Source: Lycorma delicatula (Eukaryota; Arthropoda; Insecta; Hemiptera; Fulgoridae). From it: DNA of 64,000 nt. The notes under the pieces are model-generated. The model made no database searches, had not been told where the DNA came from, and saw only the letters and a program-made list of their open reading frames with translations. Location: positions 65,863,529 through 65,927,528 of the forward strand of contig NC_134456.1 of the NCBI RefSeq assembly GCF_047948215.1, read 5' to 3'. How positions within the stretch are numbered: the stretch's first letter is position 1; each line of letters opens with the position of its first letter. This document shows, in pieces, positions 11,601-22,715 of the stretch. Made by a program: the position numbers and the translations under genes.

Positions 11601-14600
11601 TTCTTCTTAATTCGTGGTACCTAATTCCGGCTGGTCTGGAATAGGTAGCACGACGTTCGTATAATGCAGCCATGGGATGATTCGTAAACAATTTATTATT
11701 TATATGAGCAGGGAAAGCCCATATATTTGCTGCATATCTTAACAAGAGGATCTCTCTTCTATAATGTAGTGGCATTATTCCGGCTTCAGACATCAGACTA
11801 GCCGCCGGACTTGTGCGGAAAGCACCTGTTGCGTATCTTATTCCGCTATTATGAACTACGTCTAACTTTCTTAAGTGCGACTTTCTAGCGGATGAATATA
11901 CGATACATCCGTAGTCTAGTTTACATTGAACCAATGCTTTATACAATCTCAATAATGTCTCTTTTTCTGAGCCCCAATTTAATTTCGATAAGCATTGTAT
12001 AATGTTTAGGGCTCTTTTGCATTTATCACTCAAGTCCTGTATATGTAATCCCCATGTAAGGGATTTATCCAATACTAGTCCTAAATACCTTACGCTGTCT
12101 TTATATTGTATTGGATTATCGTCAATTGTCAAAGGAGGACTTTGATGAGGAATTCTCTTCCTACAAAAGTGTACACAGCACGTTTTTTCTGGTGAGAATT
12201 GGAATCCTGTATTCCTTGCAACTTCATTTAGAGCATTGATCGCTCGTTGCAATTTGTACCTCACCATAGCAGTCTTGTTGCTGGCATATACGATTGCCAG
12301 ATCATCAACATAGACGCTTTTGCTGATTTCTACTGGAATGGCTAATATCAATTTATTAATGGCAATGGTAAACAAGGTACCGCTCAACGGCGAACCTTGC
12401 GGTATGCCATTTTCCAAGATTCTTTCACATGAATATTCATTGTTGACGCGTACTTGGAAGGTACGGTCATTCATGTAGTTGCTGAGCAGTATAGGCAGAT
12501 TGCCACGAATGCCCCATTCATGTATCTGGAGCATTATACCATGACGCCAGGTCATATCAAAAGCCTTCTGAAGATCAAAGAAGACTCCGACACAATGTTT
12601 CCTTTTAATAAAGCTGTTATATATAATGTCCTCTAAGCTGATCATTTGATCAGTGGTAGAATGGTATTGCCGAAAACCTGCTTGATACGGTGATATCAGG
12701 TTTTCTTTTTCCGAAATCCAGACGAGTCGATTATTAATCATTTTTTCCAATATTTTCCCCATAGCACACGTCAGAGAAATAGGACGGTAGCTATTGGGGT
12801 CTGTTAAATTTTTCTTTTTCTTTGGTACTGGAACAACATGAGCTTTTTTCCACTGCTGCGGGTACGTTCCATCCCGCCATATTTTATTATAAAGTTCTAA
12901 TAATCTACGCTTTGCAGTGGTATTCAGCTGCCTGATCATATTATAGTGGATTTAATCCGGACCAGCAGCTGTGTTACCTGATTTTTCCAACGCTTTCGCG
13001 AATTCTTCCATTTTAAATGGTACATTATATGAGTAATTATACTCAGTTCTAAAATTTAGTAGACCTTCGAGTTCTTCTTTTTTGGTTCGAAAACCTTCCT
13101 CGTAGTTGGCTGTTTTGCTGGCCTTTTCGAAGTGATTGAATAACAGCTCTGCAATTTCATATGGAGTATCTTTTATTTCATCTTCATCTTGAAGGCTAGT
13201 TATGGGAGCAAAATCATTACGCCCACAAATCGCCTTCACTTTCCTCCAAACATCTGATGCAGAAGTAGTTTTGTCGATGGATGATACGTATTGCTTCCAG
13301 GATCGTTTTTTCGAATCTATCATAAGACGTTTTGCATACGCCCTGTATTTCTTAAAGGCAACAAGATTTTCTATACTAGGACGCTTCTTAAAGGCGTTAT
13401 ACGCCCTTTTCTTTCTTTTTATAGCTTCACTTATTTCATCGTTCCACCATGGAACGGGTTTCTTTGTAAGTTTCCCAGATGTTTTGGGAATATATCTCGA
13501 TGCCGACTGAATTATTGCATTTGTTATGGCGTCGACATCGTCTCCGATAACTCCAGTTGTTTCTGGGAGTATCGTTCTAGCCGTGAAGCTCGTCCAGTCT
13601 GCCTTATCAAATAACCATGTTTTAGAGACGGGATATGTTTTTCTTGTAACATCAGTTACAATTTGCACCGGGAAATGATCGCTTCCATGCAGATCGTCTA
13701 TGACATGGAAGCTGTACCTCGGTGCTATCGATCCGCTTATAAGTGCAAGATCTATACAGGACGTCGATCCATCTCTGGAATTGAAAAATGTTCCTGATCC
13801 GTCGTTTAAAATAATAAGTTCTGAATTCATCAGGAACCCTTCCAGTTCTCTTCCACGGGGATCTACTCGATCTGATCCCCAAAGAGAATTATGAGCATTA
13901 AAGTCACCCACCAGTAAAACAGGTGGGGGAAGCTCGGAAATTAGTCTTGCTATGTCATCCTTATTCCAATCAAAATACGGCAAGTATATGCTGCAGACAG
14001 TGACCTGGAACGGACGCTTCATTCTAACGGCGACCGCTTCTAGGTTTATGTTTAGAACAACCGCTTCGGTGGTAGCTCTAGTCGATGTTAATATAGCTAC
14101 TCCACCTCTAACTCTTACATTTGGCGGTTGATCTCGCCGAAATATATCGAATCCTTTTAATTTAAAATTTTCATTTCGGCGGAAATGCGTTTCTTGCAGA
14201 CATATACAAATCGGGTCTACGTCATGTACCAAGCGTTGGAGCTCATGGATGTTTGAAAAACATCCATTGATGTTCCATTGTACAATCGACTCGCTAATTT
14301 TTAATTTTTAATTAAATTATTGCCTGGGTTTTCCTTTCGGCCATCCCTTTTTCCTTTTCTTCTCCATCCTGCGAACAGCATCGTGTTCGCGGAGAAGGTC
14401 GTCGCCTGTAAGGCTTCCGGTCTCCGTATCGGAGACCACCGAAGCCGCCGACGACGACGGGCATGGATCGGCGCCGGTTTCAGGCGCCGATTGAGAGGCG
14501 GCAACCTGGCCGCTCCCCGACACGGGGGGGCGCACCGGTCACCGCCCGTGGAAGGGGGGACACTTGTCCCCCCTGTGAAATTTTTTGTGGCCTCTGAGGC

Positions 14601-17600
14601 TTAGAGGCCACTTCAGTTACAGGAGGCTTGGGGGCCTCCATAACAGACTCTGTAGCTGTCACTTTCTTATCTTCAACTAAAATCTCGCTAAGACAGACTT
14701 GGATATCAGGTTTAGTGTCCGTTTTCTTCTGTGCTGGAGCGACTTTTTGTTTTGCAGATGTGTCTTCAGGAGGCTGTACAATTATTCTTGGCTTAACAGG
14801 TTCTTTAGTGCTGAGAGGCTTCATTTTGTTTTCGATTATCCTCTCAATTAAGCCAGCCAAGGTAGGTGCGAGTTTGTTGATGATTACACTCTCATCAACA
14901 GCAACTGGAGCAGGAGCAGGAACAGTAGCCGCAGCCTGAGCATATGTTGTTGTTGCTCTAGGTCTGCGGGTGTTTACGATCTTTTTTGCTTCAAAGTAGC
15001 TGACTTTTTGCAGGGGTTTTACTTCCTGCACAGCCACTTCGTCTTTGTAAACAGGACAGTTCCTGGATCTACAGGAATGCTGTCCTCTGCAGTTTATACA
15101 GGTAGGAGGCTCCTTACACGGCTCTCCTTCATGAACTGCATCACCGCACACGCATATTTGCGGCCTCTCACACCTAACAGCGGTGTGTCCAAAGCGTTGG
15201 CATTTAAAACATCGCATTGGCTGTGGGACAAATGCCCGCACATCCAACCGATGTATGCCCGCTCTTATCTTCTCCGGTAAAGTAGGCCGGTTAAATGTAA
15301 CAACATGGGATGCAGAAGGAAGGACTTCGCCATTCCTTCTCATGTTCAACCTCCGACATTCTAATACTCCTTGCGGCGCTAATTCTTCTACAATTTCCTG
15401 CTCCGTACAGTTAAGAGGATCCCGACAGACCACAACACCCCTTGAGGTGTTGAGTGTGCCGTGGGGATCAACACGTACAGCTAGCTCTCCAATTTTCTTT
15501 AGTCCTAGAATCTTCTGAGACTGTATATCATTAACAGTCTCTACATGAAGTCCCTTGAAAGTTTTTCTTATTTCTTTAACAGGGCCTTCAGCACATTTGT
15601 TTATTTCCCGAGCGATGAGGAAAGGACTCACCTTCGAGAAATTACCTTCTTCCTTCGTGATAACCAAATACTTAGGTTTTGGGATGCTGCTCTTAAAAAA
15701 AAGCTTTCTGCAAGCTTTTTCTAGCCTCAATCTCAATCCTCTTAAACTCCGTACTCTTTCGGCGTTTCGCCTCAGGCGAAACAGCCGGTTCTAAACGAGG
15801 GTGTTTGCGTGAACCCTCTGCCACGTTTAATTGTTCAGTTTCCATGAACAAATAATCCCTTCTGTAGTAAGGCTAGCCGCCGGGGTACACCCCCACTCCA
15901 GGGCTACCAACCCTGGAGGTCCGTTCCGGTACTCCGGTGGAACCGGCATATGTCCTGGCAGAGAGCGGATGCGCAGTCTCTGCACTGACTCCAGGCCCCT
16001 ACACACCGCAGCTTTCAGGGCTCCCATGCTCCGAACATGGGCACCTTAACTACATGCTTGCCATCGCGGGGGGCATGTGGACGACGAAAGGTCTCCGTTA
16101 CACCTGCAAATAACTTTGACCGTGGCCGCCACATCGCCAGCTCTAAAGACGGTATTAATCCATTTCCGTAATCGTTAATAATGTCGTATCTGCAGGTGGC
16201 CGTAAAGTCCAGTCCTGTAATTTGGCCTATAGATGTAAATGACCGAAAAAAGCATATCCGAGAAACAACACTCGGAACCCCGCTAGCCAGCTATATGTAA
16301 TGTACTTGAGTACAGCTGTTGCCGCCCTGGACGTGGAACGTAGATGTTGTGTTCCGGACGTGGGGAATATCTACCTCAAGACTATTGTTATTGTTAAATT
16401 ATTAAATTTTTCATTATATTTTTGTGAAGAAAAGACTAATAAATTAAATGAAAGTAAAAAAACTTATAGACTGAAATATTCGATTCTGAATATCGAATGT
16501 GAAAACGCTTATCATTTGTTTTTTTTTGTATTATTTATTTATTTATTTTTTTTTTTAATAAGTTTGCGAATATAATGATAGATCTGAAGAATTACTGAAA
16601 ACAAGATTACAAATTAATTTTTTCTTTAGTAACCATTTTTTAATAATCCTTAAATTGAGTTCTGTTAGTTTGCAAATATATTAATATTTCTTCAAAGCAT
16701 ATATTAAACTTTTCTTTATGCTCGTTTATGTAATTACGTATTTTTAATACCATGTTATGCTACGTATTTAGTGATGTTAACGCGGAAACCATAAAGCTTT
16801 TTTTGCAATAAAATTGACAAGTATAAGCTCAAAATGTTCCATTGCTAGCGAAATTGTTTCTTCTATCAGTTCACTGCATTTTAGATTTTTCTCTAACTAA
16901 CGAATTAATATTTTCTTAAAAATGAATGATTCCTAGCGTCCAGGATTTAAAAAAGAATATTCTAATAAATGTATGTAAAATTGAATACAGTCGATCAAGA
17001 TGTTAACAAAGTGATCTTCTTTCGTAGCTTAACCTAAGGGGTAATTCATCAGTTTATAAAGCCTTCCGTTTATATAGCCTTCCAGAAGAAAAAGAACCTT
17101 TTCTCATAATTATATTATGTTAAGTAGTTTTTTTTTGTTCTTAATTTAAGGCTTTTAAATATAGTCACATATTTCTTAATTGAAGGTTTAACATATAAAA
17201 AACTGATAAAAATGTAATTAATATAAATGGAATTTAACCGCTACAGAGTAACTTTCAGTTTCAAATTTTCCTACATTTTCTATTCATTACAAAATATTTA
17301 TATACAATTCTAATTACATAGTTTTCCCTGCTTTATTAATGTGGTGTTCACTTCATAAAATATCTAATTTTAGTAATGAAGTTCCAGTACGTATCATACA
17401 TTAAACTGTTAATTTTATAATCGTATATATTATATATTAATAATATTATCAAGTACACTATTTTGATAAAAAACTTATAAAATTATTATCTATTTAAATT
17501 ACTTACAGAAAAAGTTAAATTTTTTCAATTTATTATTCATAATATTATTATGAAGTGAAATTAATGTTTATACAAACCTGAGGAGTGGTGCTGGGATATT

Positions 17601-19761
17601 CTGTGGATGATGGATCGGCTTCAGTACTTTGTGGTGGAGGACCGTATTCGGTGGATGGTGTTCCATAAACTTGTGAAGCTTGCTGTTTAGCTGGTAAGAG
17701 CAATAGACGTCCTGATGGTTTCCAACCGGCCGGTGGATAAGGACCTCCATTACTTGAGGAACCGGAAGAAGCCGGATAAGGACCTCCGCTGTTTCCATTT
17801 ATTGGAGCTTCTGGCGCTCCAAGGACGAATCCAGCCAATAAAAGAGTAGAAATAAAGTACTGGAAAAAATAGATGAACAGATATAGTTAATTTTTATTAT
17901 GAATGTAACTTTTTGGTGAATATATTTAATGAAGTCGTTTGCGCTACATTTTTGATAAACAACAGAAAAATGTGAAAATAAATTATTTATTTTTACAATA
18001 AGTTTTTTATTAATAATAAGTTTTAAATAATATTTTTATCATAATTTATTATTTATAAGTGAAGAATATCTTCTTTTCGATAAACTACTGTAAATTAATC
18101 AAAACAGTTTGGCTGAAAAGCCTTTAAAACTTAACGATTAACTACTTTATAACATGATTACTTCCTTGTAGTTATTTTTTTTCCAACAGAAAAAATTGAT
18201 TTTATTTAGGCTCGGCATCAAGCTACCAGTTTTCACCGGGCTAATGATCATAGCTGTTTATTGATAAGATTTTTGATTTTTTCTTTGTTGTTTATTTTGA
18301 GAATGTAATACATCACAATAGGTTGTAGTAAGGATTATAATCTGGCAATTGGTCTCATGACAACCAACCCTAAATACTGTTAAAATCCAGTTAAGGTAGA
18401 TAAAAAATTAAAAATTTTCGGATATTTTATGTATGAAGAAACTAACAGATGAGTAATTTGTTGACTGTTTGAGAAAAAAAAAATAATTTTCGTTAATATA
18501 ACTGAAATTTTGTAAAAACGGAAATGAATTTAATCATTTTTTTAATAAAAACAATCATTAAAAAATAATGCAATAAATTCATGAAACATTACGAATTTTA
18601 TATATTTTTTTAATACTGGACAGTACTACAATTTGTATATTGATTATAATCTTTTATAAGCTTAAGATTATTTATTATCAATATTACGTACTTATTAATA
18701 TTAAGACTACTTAAATTAGTGAACATATTTTTAAATACAAATAAACAAATGAGTCTGAATTTAAATTTCATTTTTGAGAGATTTCAAGAGGAATTACATG
18801 TTTAACCTACATGAGAATTAATGTACTTCACTACTAATTTCAGTTGCTGACTAGATTTACTACTGTCTATGAATTTTTTTCAATCAGTTTAAAACGGTTA
18901 TTATCACTGACGATTAATGGGCCAACAACTTTGATGGGTCTTCAACAAAAAATGAAAATTTTGTTTGAATTTCAAAAGATAAATTACTGGAATAATTTTC
19001 GATGAAGGAGTTATTTCATGAATTGTATTTATTTTTAGATAATATTTATGATGTAATCAAGTGTGTAATTATGTAAGACACGTTATTGACAGGTCTTAGA
19101 GATGTCTATGACATTGATATGACATTTCTAAGGTATGCTATGTAAATAGTTATTTTTATACCTAAAGGAAATTTCATAATTAAAGTTTGATTCTGATAAT
19201 ATGTGAAAAGTTACAAGTGATGTTATTCCTCGTTAACTACACATTAATATAATATTTTGTCCTAATTTACATTATTATTAAGAATTATATGTTACGGTGT
19301 TTGATTTTAGCGAGCTTACGTGTGCATTTATGTATGAAATATCTATTATGACTTTGTAGTCTAACATTAATGGAAAAAAATCCATTAGTCATGCTCTGTT
19401 TGAACGTTACATACTTTTTGTAGTTATTTGAACTTACAATACTTTAGTAGACGTATAGTATAAATTTTAATAATTCCAATGATTACAAAGCCTAGGTAAT
19501 ATTGAAGAGGTGTACTAATTCAAGTGCAATTTCTATTAGCCAAGTAGCAGTATTATAAAATAGTATTATTAATAGTAGTATTATGCAGTTTAATTAAAAT
19601 CGATTAATTATTAAAATTCATTAACAAAATCGCAGATAATCGTAAACGAAATCGTAAAAAGCTAGAATAGTTGATTCTCTAGCTTTTTTTGAAAAGCATT
19701 TTTTCAGCCAGTCAACTATTTGTTTAACATTTATGATAATATTTACTGTACTTACCTGCAT
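7490..19761 (-). CDS. Gene A: Q/Y-rich RR-type cuticular protein, three exons, about 483 aa
   Basis: Three exons join in phase 0: 19756-19761 (Met-Gln), 17578-17859 (94 codons) and 7490-8653 (387 codons plus stop). All four splice junctions are GT/AG. The product starts MQYFISTLLLAGFVLGAPEA, a good signal peptide probably cut after LG, so a secreted extracellular matrix protein is expected. Residues 17-96 are rich in Pro, Gly and Ser, with YGTP/YGPP units as in resilin-type proteins. Residues 106-141 carry a relaxed Rebers-Riddiford core (GVYHVLLPDGRLQRVEY). Residues about 145-430 are Gln/Tyr/Asn/Ser-rich repeats, and GFVANVQY at about 440-447 resembles the end of an RR domain. RR proteins bind chitin in arthropod cuticle; whether this interrupted domain still binds is inference. 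Intron 2 is about 8.9 kb and contains a LINE in the same sense. The family assignment is firm; the exact subfamily is not. Confidence 0.82.
8654..9888 (-). other. Gene A intron 2, part 3' of the LINE
   Basis: AT-rich intron sequence without recognisable coding content. It ends (minus strand) at the acceptor ATTGCAG before exon 3. Confidence 0.6.
9889..9912. repeat. Target-site duplication, left copy
   Basis: Twenty-four bases beginning TATATTTTTGTGAAG and ending AAGACTA match 16415-16438 with two mismatches. They abut the A-rich 3' tail of the LINE. Confidence 0.8.
10629..14310 (-). pseudogene. LINE ORF2 (endonuclease, reverse transcriptase, RNase H), three lesions
   Basis: The AP-type endonuclease begins IVQWNINGCFSNIHELQ and has ICLQETHFRR, LLVGDFNAHN and the GSDHFPV block. 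The frame is open from about 14310 with no early ATG, soon after the ORF1 stop. A TAA at 12952-12954 interrupts the linker just before the RT domain. The RT (12939-11368) has SYRPISLT, FFDLQKAFD, GIPQGSPLSG and the catalytic YVDD. A one-base loss near 11416 breaks the RNase H start (TDGSK motif); the later YTAEL and CSDS motifs are visible in the next frame. A second frame change near 11180 leads to WTPGHAGITGNEIADEAAR and a CX2C-type C-terminus (MCGVCNKTLTIKHLIEEC) ending at 10629. Confidence 0.85.
14317..15845 (-). pseudogene. LINE ORF1 (gag-like, CCHC zinc knuckles), two frame breaks
   Basis: The likely start is the ATG at 15843-15845 (METEQLNVAEGSRKHPRLEP), followed by a basic EAKRRKSTEFKR stretch. 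A break at the T8 run near 15693-15700 shifts into the long frame, which holds the gag body. The body has TLNTSRGVVV, PTLPEKIRAG and CFKCQRFGHTAVRC, followed by two further Cys-rich knuckles (CVCGDAVHEGEPC, CINCRGQHSCRSRNC). A second break at the 7-base C/G run near 14524-14530 shifts to a tail containing SDTETGSLTGDD and KKGWPKGKPRQ, ending at 14317. Gag of this kind binds the element RNA. Both breaks are single-base events in homopolymers. Confidence 0.82.
16415..16438. repeat. Target-site duplication, right copy
   Basis: Partner of 9889-9912 (22 of 24 bases identical). It lies at or just outside the 5' end of the LINE. Confidence 0.8.
16439..17577 (-). other. Gene A intron 2, part 5' of the LINE
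   Basis: AT-rich intron sequence running from the exon 2 donor to the LINE. No other element was recognised. Confidence 0.6.
17578..17859 (-). CDS. Gene A exon 2 (signal peptide core and YGxP-rich region)
   Basis: The acceptor TTTTTTCCAG precedes TAC TTT ATT, and the donor CAG|GTTTGT lies at 17577. The exon is 94 codons, phase 0 at both ends. It completes the signal peptide and encodes a Gly/Pro/Ser segment (GGPYPASSG, GGPYPPAGWKPSG), a short LLLLP stretch, and VYGTPSTEYGPPPQSTE. The YGxP units resemble those of pro-resilin-type proteins. The internal ATG reading that begins MAGF is not the likely start, because the residues before it complete the hydrophobic signal core. Confidence 0.85.
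17860..19755 (-). other. Gene A intron 1
   Basis: AT-rich, about 1.9 kb, with donor GTAAGT and acceptor TTTTTTCCAG. A hairpin with 11-bp arms (AAAAAGCTAGA) lies at 19656-19688, about 70 bases into the intron. No coding sequence was seen. Confidence 0.65.
19756..19761 (-). CDS. Gene A exon 1 (coding part: Met-Gln)
   Basis: The coding part is six bases, ATG CAG, followed directly by the donor GTAAGT at 19750-19755. A tiny start exon that breaks the signal peptide is usual in insect cuticular protein genes. A TATA box and an initiator lie 30-70 bases upstream, and the joined product gives a standard signal peptide. Those facts together support this exon. The first intron is about 1.9 kb. Confidence 0.78.
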
Positions 19762-19789
19762 GTTGTTATCAGTCGAACTGAACAATTGA

Positions 19790-19828
19790 AACTGATGCTG
19801 TTATCGATTCTGCTGCCCCTTTTTATAC
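19790..19828 (-). promoter_or_regulatory. Core promoter of gene A (TATA box plus initiator)
   Basis: Read on the minus strand, GTATAAAAAGGGG at 19816-19828 is a strong TATA box. About 34 bases on, TCAGTT at 19790-19795 matches the arthropod initiator (TCAGT). A second TCAGTT lies at 19776-19781, too far away for TATA pairing. The 5' UTR would be about 30 bases before the ATG at 19761. Confidence 0.75.
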
Positions 19829-21360
19829 TAAAATTGACCAATAGTGATAATAATGTGCGAAACAGAACGTTTACATATGTGTGTTATTTTTTTGTTTATG
19901 TATGTGTTTATTGTGCTTATACGTGCCAATAACACGAACTTAACATATATGCAACTCCGGACGCACGCGTCACTACACTACGCGGTATCCATACTTTGGT
20001 CGATTCGGGACGTTTAGAAGGACTTATCGTTCTTCTTTCTTTTATTTATTACGTTGGCGATTGTCCATCCGCTTTAATATTATAATATGCCTATCGATTT
20101 ACTTATAAATATCTTTATGAGTCATTATCGAAATAATTTTTTAATAACGATCAGAATTTGAATTAACCCACAGTTTAATCGTGTAGTTAACAACATCGCT
20201 ATTTGGCTTTTCTATGATGATACAGGACTCTGCTTCAAAACCAGTTGGCAGTTGGTAATCTAGAGCGGATATTACCAGTATAGTTGGTCTGTGTGTAGTT
20301 AGGGTTCAGTTAACATTAAAGCCTGAGTAACGGTAGGTTAATAAGATAATCTGCCTCTGTAATTGAGGATATAGTTTAATTAGAGGCAAAAAAAAGAAAG
20401 TCAGATTTATTAGTTAAACTGAAGAAATAAAAAAATAATCTTTTGTAACTCATTAAGTGCGAGATGTACCGGAACGTACAACTATCTTTATTTTTGAATA
20501 ATATGATTTTACTCCGGGATTTGTTTATTACGTCTGCTATAAGTAACTTTCTACAAGAAGTAAATCCATTTAAATTATTTATATGAAGTGACGATTTTAA
20601 AATGATTAAAAAATAATTTTCTTTTTACTTTTTTGTTAAAAATAAATGATTTATTTAAATTTTCACTTCATTAGATTGCTTGCTTGGTGAACGTGAATTT
20701 CCTCTGATATGAGTAAAATAAGGTGACTTTGACTACGAGGATTTATATGGTCGTCACAAATAACAATTAAAAAGGAAAATTTTCAGGTATTCAGGAATTA
20801 ATATTTCTAAAATTCTTCGATCTAGTTGCATTTATGATTGCTGCGACGTTAATGTAAATGTAATAAAACATATTTTGGTTTAATTGAATTGATCGAATTT
20901 ATCAGTTCGTTAATTTAATCGGACACTAAAAAAATCTAAATAAAGAAATAACTTTTAAAAATTATTTGCCGACAACATAATATGTAATTCTTTGAAGTGG
21001 GTTCTGTTATCAGTTAATTTACATGTTGCCATTTACAAATCTGTTATCTCGTAAATTTGTGTTTACACCGTCATCCCACGATCGTAGTGTGTGTGTGTGT
21101 GTATCTATATATAGGCCCCGACTAAATAAAGCTACTTGAAGAATAAATACCCGAGAATCTTCCAGATTATCATGTTAGACAATCACTCATTCATATCTAC
21201 GTAAAATATGTAAACATTTTGAATTTAGTCCACCTTAAAATTTCAACTTTCTTAAAAAAAAGTTTAATTATACATTTTTTATGTTTTTCCAATTTTTAAA
21301 TAATGGAATAATTAAATTTAATTATACGTATTAAGTAAATTATTACTTGATACTTTTTTT
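19829..21360. other. Upstream region of gene A
   Basis: No gene recognised. The first few hundred bases before the TATA box would hold the proximal control region. A short (GT)n run lies near 21090-21103. Confidence 0.4.
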
Positions 21361-21363
21361 TTT

Positions 21364-21997
21364 ACTTCTTTGTACGAAGTAAAGTATTGGGATCGCAAAA
21401 AATTTCGGTTTCCAGATTTCAACGAAAATATCCATTTTGACTATCCCTGAATCCATTTTGACTAGTTTTGGCGTGTCGTCTGTACGTACGTATGTATCTC
21501 TCTGTATGTGCATATATATCTGTCTATACGTTTGTATCTCGCATAATTCAAAAACGATTAGCCGTAGAGGATGTTGAAATTTTGGATTTAGGACTGTTGT
21601 AACATCTAGCTGTGCACCCTTCTCTTTTGATTTCAATCGACTGAACCAAAAGTGTCCAGAAAACCCCAAAATAAAAAAAATAAAAATATCATAAATGGTA
21701 CTTATTTTTGGTGGTTCCAGAGTTTAGCCAAATAAAATTTTAATTAATGAAATATCTGGGTCTTAGAGAAGGCGCATCGGTTCGAATCAGACTTCATCTT
21801 CATTTTTCTTTAAGTTTTTTTTTTATTTAAATGTATTGATTTATTACTAATAACTTCTCATTGTAAAAAAAAAAATTACGATGAATAATAATAAAAAAAT
21901 ATGAAAAAATATCAGAAGAGTTTAATGAAATAAATTTTTTTATACTTTTAATTAAAAAACGATGTATAAATGTAATTTAATAGGCGTACAAGGAAGT
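21364..21997 (+). mobile_element. Non-autonomous DNA transposon-like repeat, copy 1
   Basis: It starts ACTTCTTTGTACGAAGTAAAG and ends GGCGTACAAGGAAGT, giving 11-base terminal inverted repeats with one mismatch in this copy. It matches the copy at 47.3-48.0 kb along its length (for example GATTTCAACGAAAATATCC, AAAACGATTAGCC and CATCGGTTCGAATCAGACTT). Similarity continues about 25 bases past the right repeat. It has no coding capacity; the small minus-strand reading frame in it is fortuitous. Confidence 0.7.
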
Positions 21998-22459
21998 CAT
22001 CTGTTGTCCACTCAGATTTTTAAATTTACTATTCTGTGTTTTTAAACTTATTTTGTAACTAATATTGTACGTCATTTTTTAATAAGTTTTAAGAGAATCT
22101 TTTGAATAGAGTTGAAATATATAAATTGTTATGTTTACAGTTACGAGTTTACTTTTCAATACCCTAATATTTGATGACAAATACAGAACTGTTAAAGTTA
22201 AAAAAAGTTTCTGTTATTTATTTGAAAATGAGTTTTATCAGTTTATTTATATTTTAATTAAAATTGGAAATTTATGATGCATATTACTAATTATTATAGA
22301 TGATTTTCAGATTTTAAATGATATAAAATTCAAATTAAATTTGAATTTTTTAGCGATTATAAACAAGTTTTCTTTTCTTCTTTTACTTCTATATAATTTA
22401 TCGAAAAGTTGAATAAAAAAATTGTAGATTACCTTTAAAAATATGTTTGAAAGTATCTA

Positions 22460-22715
22460 CTAATATTACCGGAAATAGCATTTTTACCCACGACGGAACG
22501 GGGACGGTATATGCGTTTGAGATAAGGGGTTGTATGTGTATGTCCGTTAACATTTTCCTCAAAAACTACTGAACTGATTTCGATGCGGTTTTTTGAATTA
22601 CATAGGTATCACTTCAGAACAGGTTCTTAGACATATTTTACGGTTATAGGCCACCAGGAGACGCTGCAGTAGATATGTTTCGTCAAAACGGCTTCGTGGG
22701 TTCTTAAAATTTTTA
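22460..22715 (+). repeat. Probable dispersed repeat
   Basis: A patch less AT-rich than its surroundings, with CTCAAAAACTACTGAACTGA and TTTCGATGCGGTTTT. This type of sequence is common in non-coding insect transposon copies. There is no second copy in this window, so the call rests on recall of such motifs. Confidence 0.4.

Larger units (their letters stand above)
9913..16414 (-). mobile_element. Nearly full-length I-clade non-LTR retrotransposon in gene A intron 2
   Basis: In order on the minus strand: a GC-richer 5' UTR (about 16380-15846), ORF1 gag with three CCHC knuckles, ORF2 with endonuclease, reverse transcriptase and RNase H, a 3' UTR, and an A-rich tail ending in TAA/TTA units at about 9913-9935. 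An RNase H domain together with this gag places it in the I superfamily; clade-level naming is inference. The flanks 9889-9912 and 16415-16438 match at 22 of 24 bases, a target-site duplication. The true 5' edge could be near 16380, with the duplication running longer in diverged AT-rich sequence. It carries a handful of lesions (see ORF1 and ORF2), so it looks fairly recent but dead as written. Confidence 0.88.

Noticed and set aside
12454..15794. Plus-strand and alternative-frame open stretches across the LINE
   Set aside because: The minus-strand frames carry all gag, endonuclease and RT motifs; the others are shadows in GC-richer DNA.
21343..21669. 108-codon minus-strand frame
   Set aside because: It lies inside the non-coding TIR repeat; the second copy of that repeat does not keep it.
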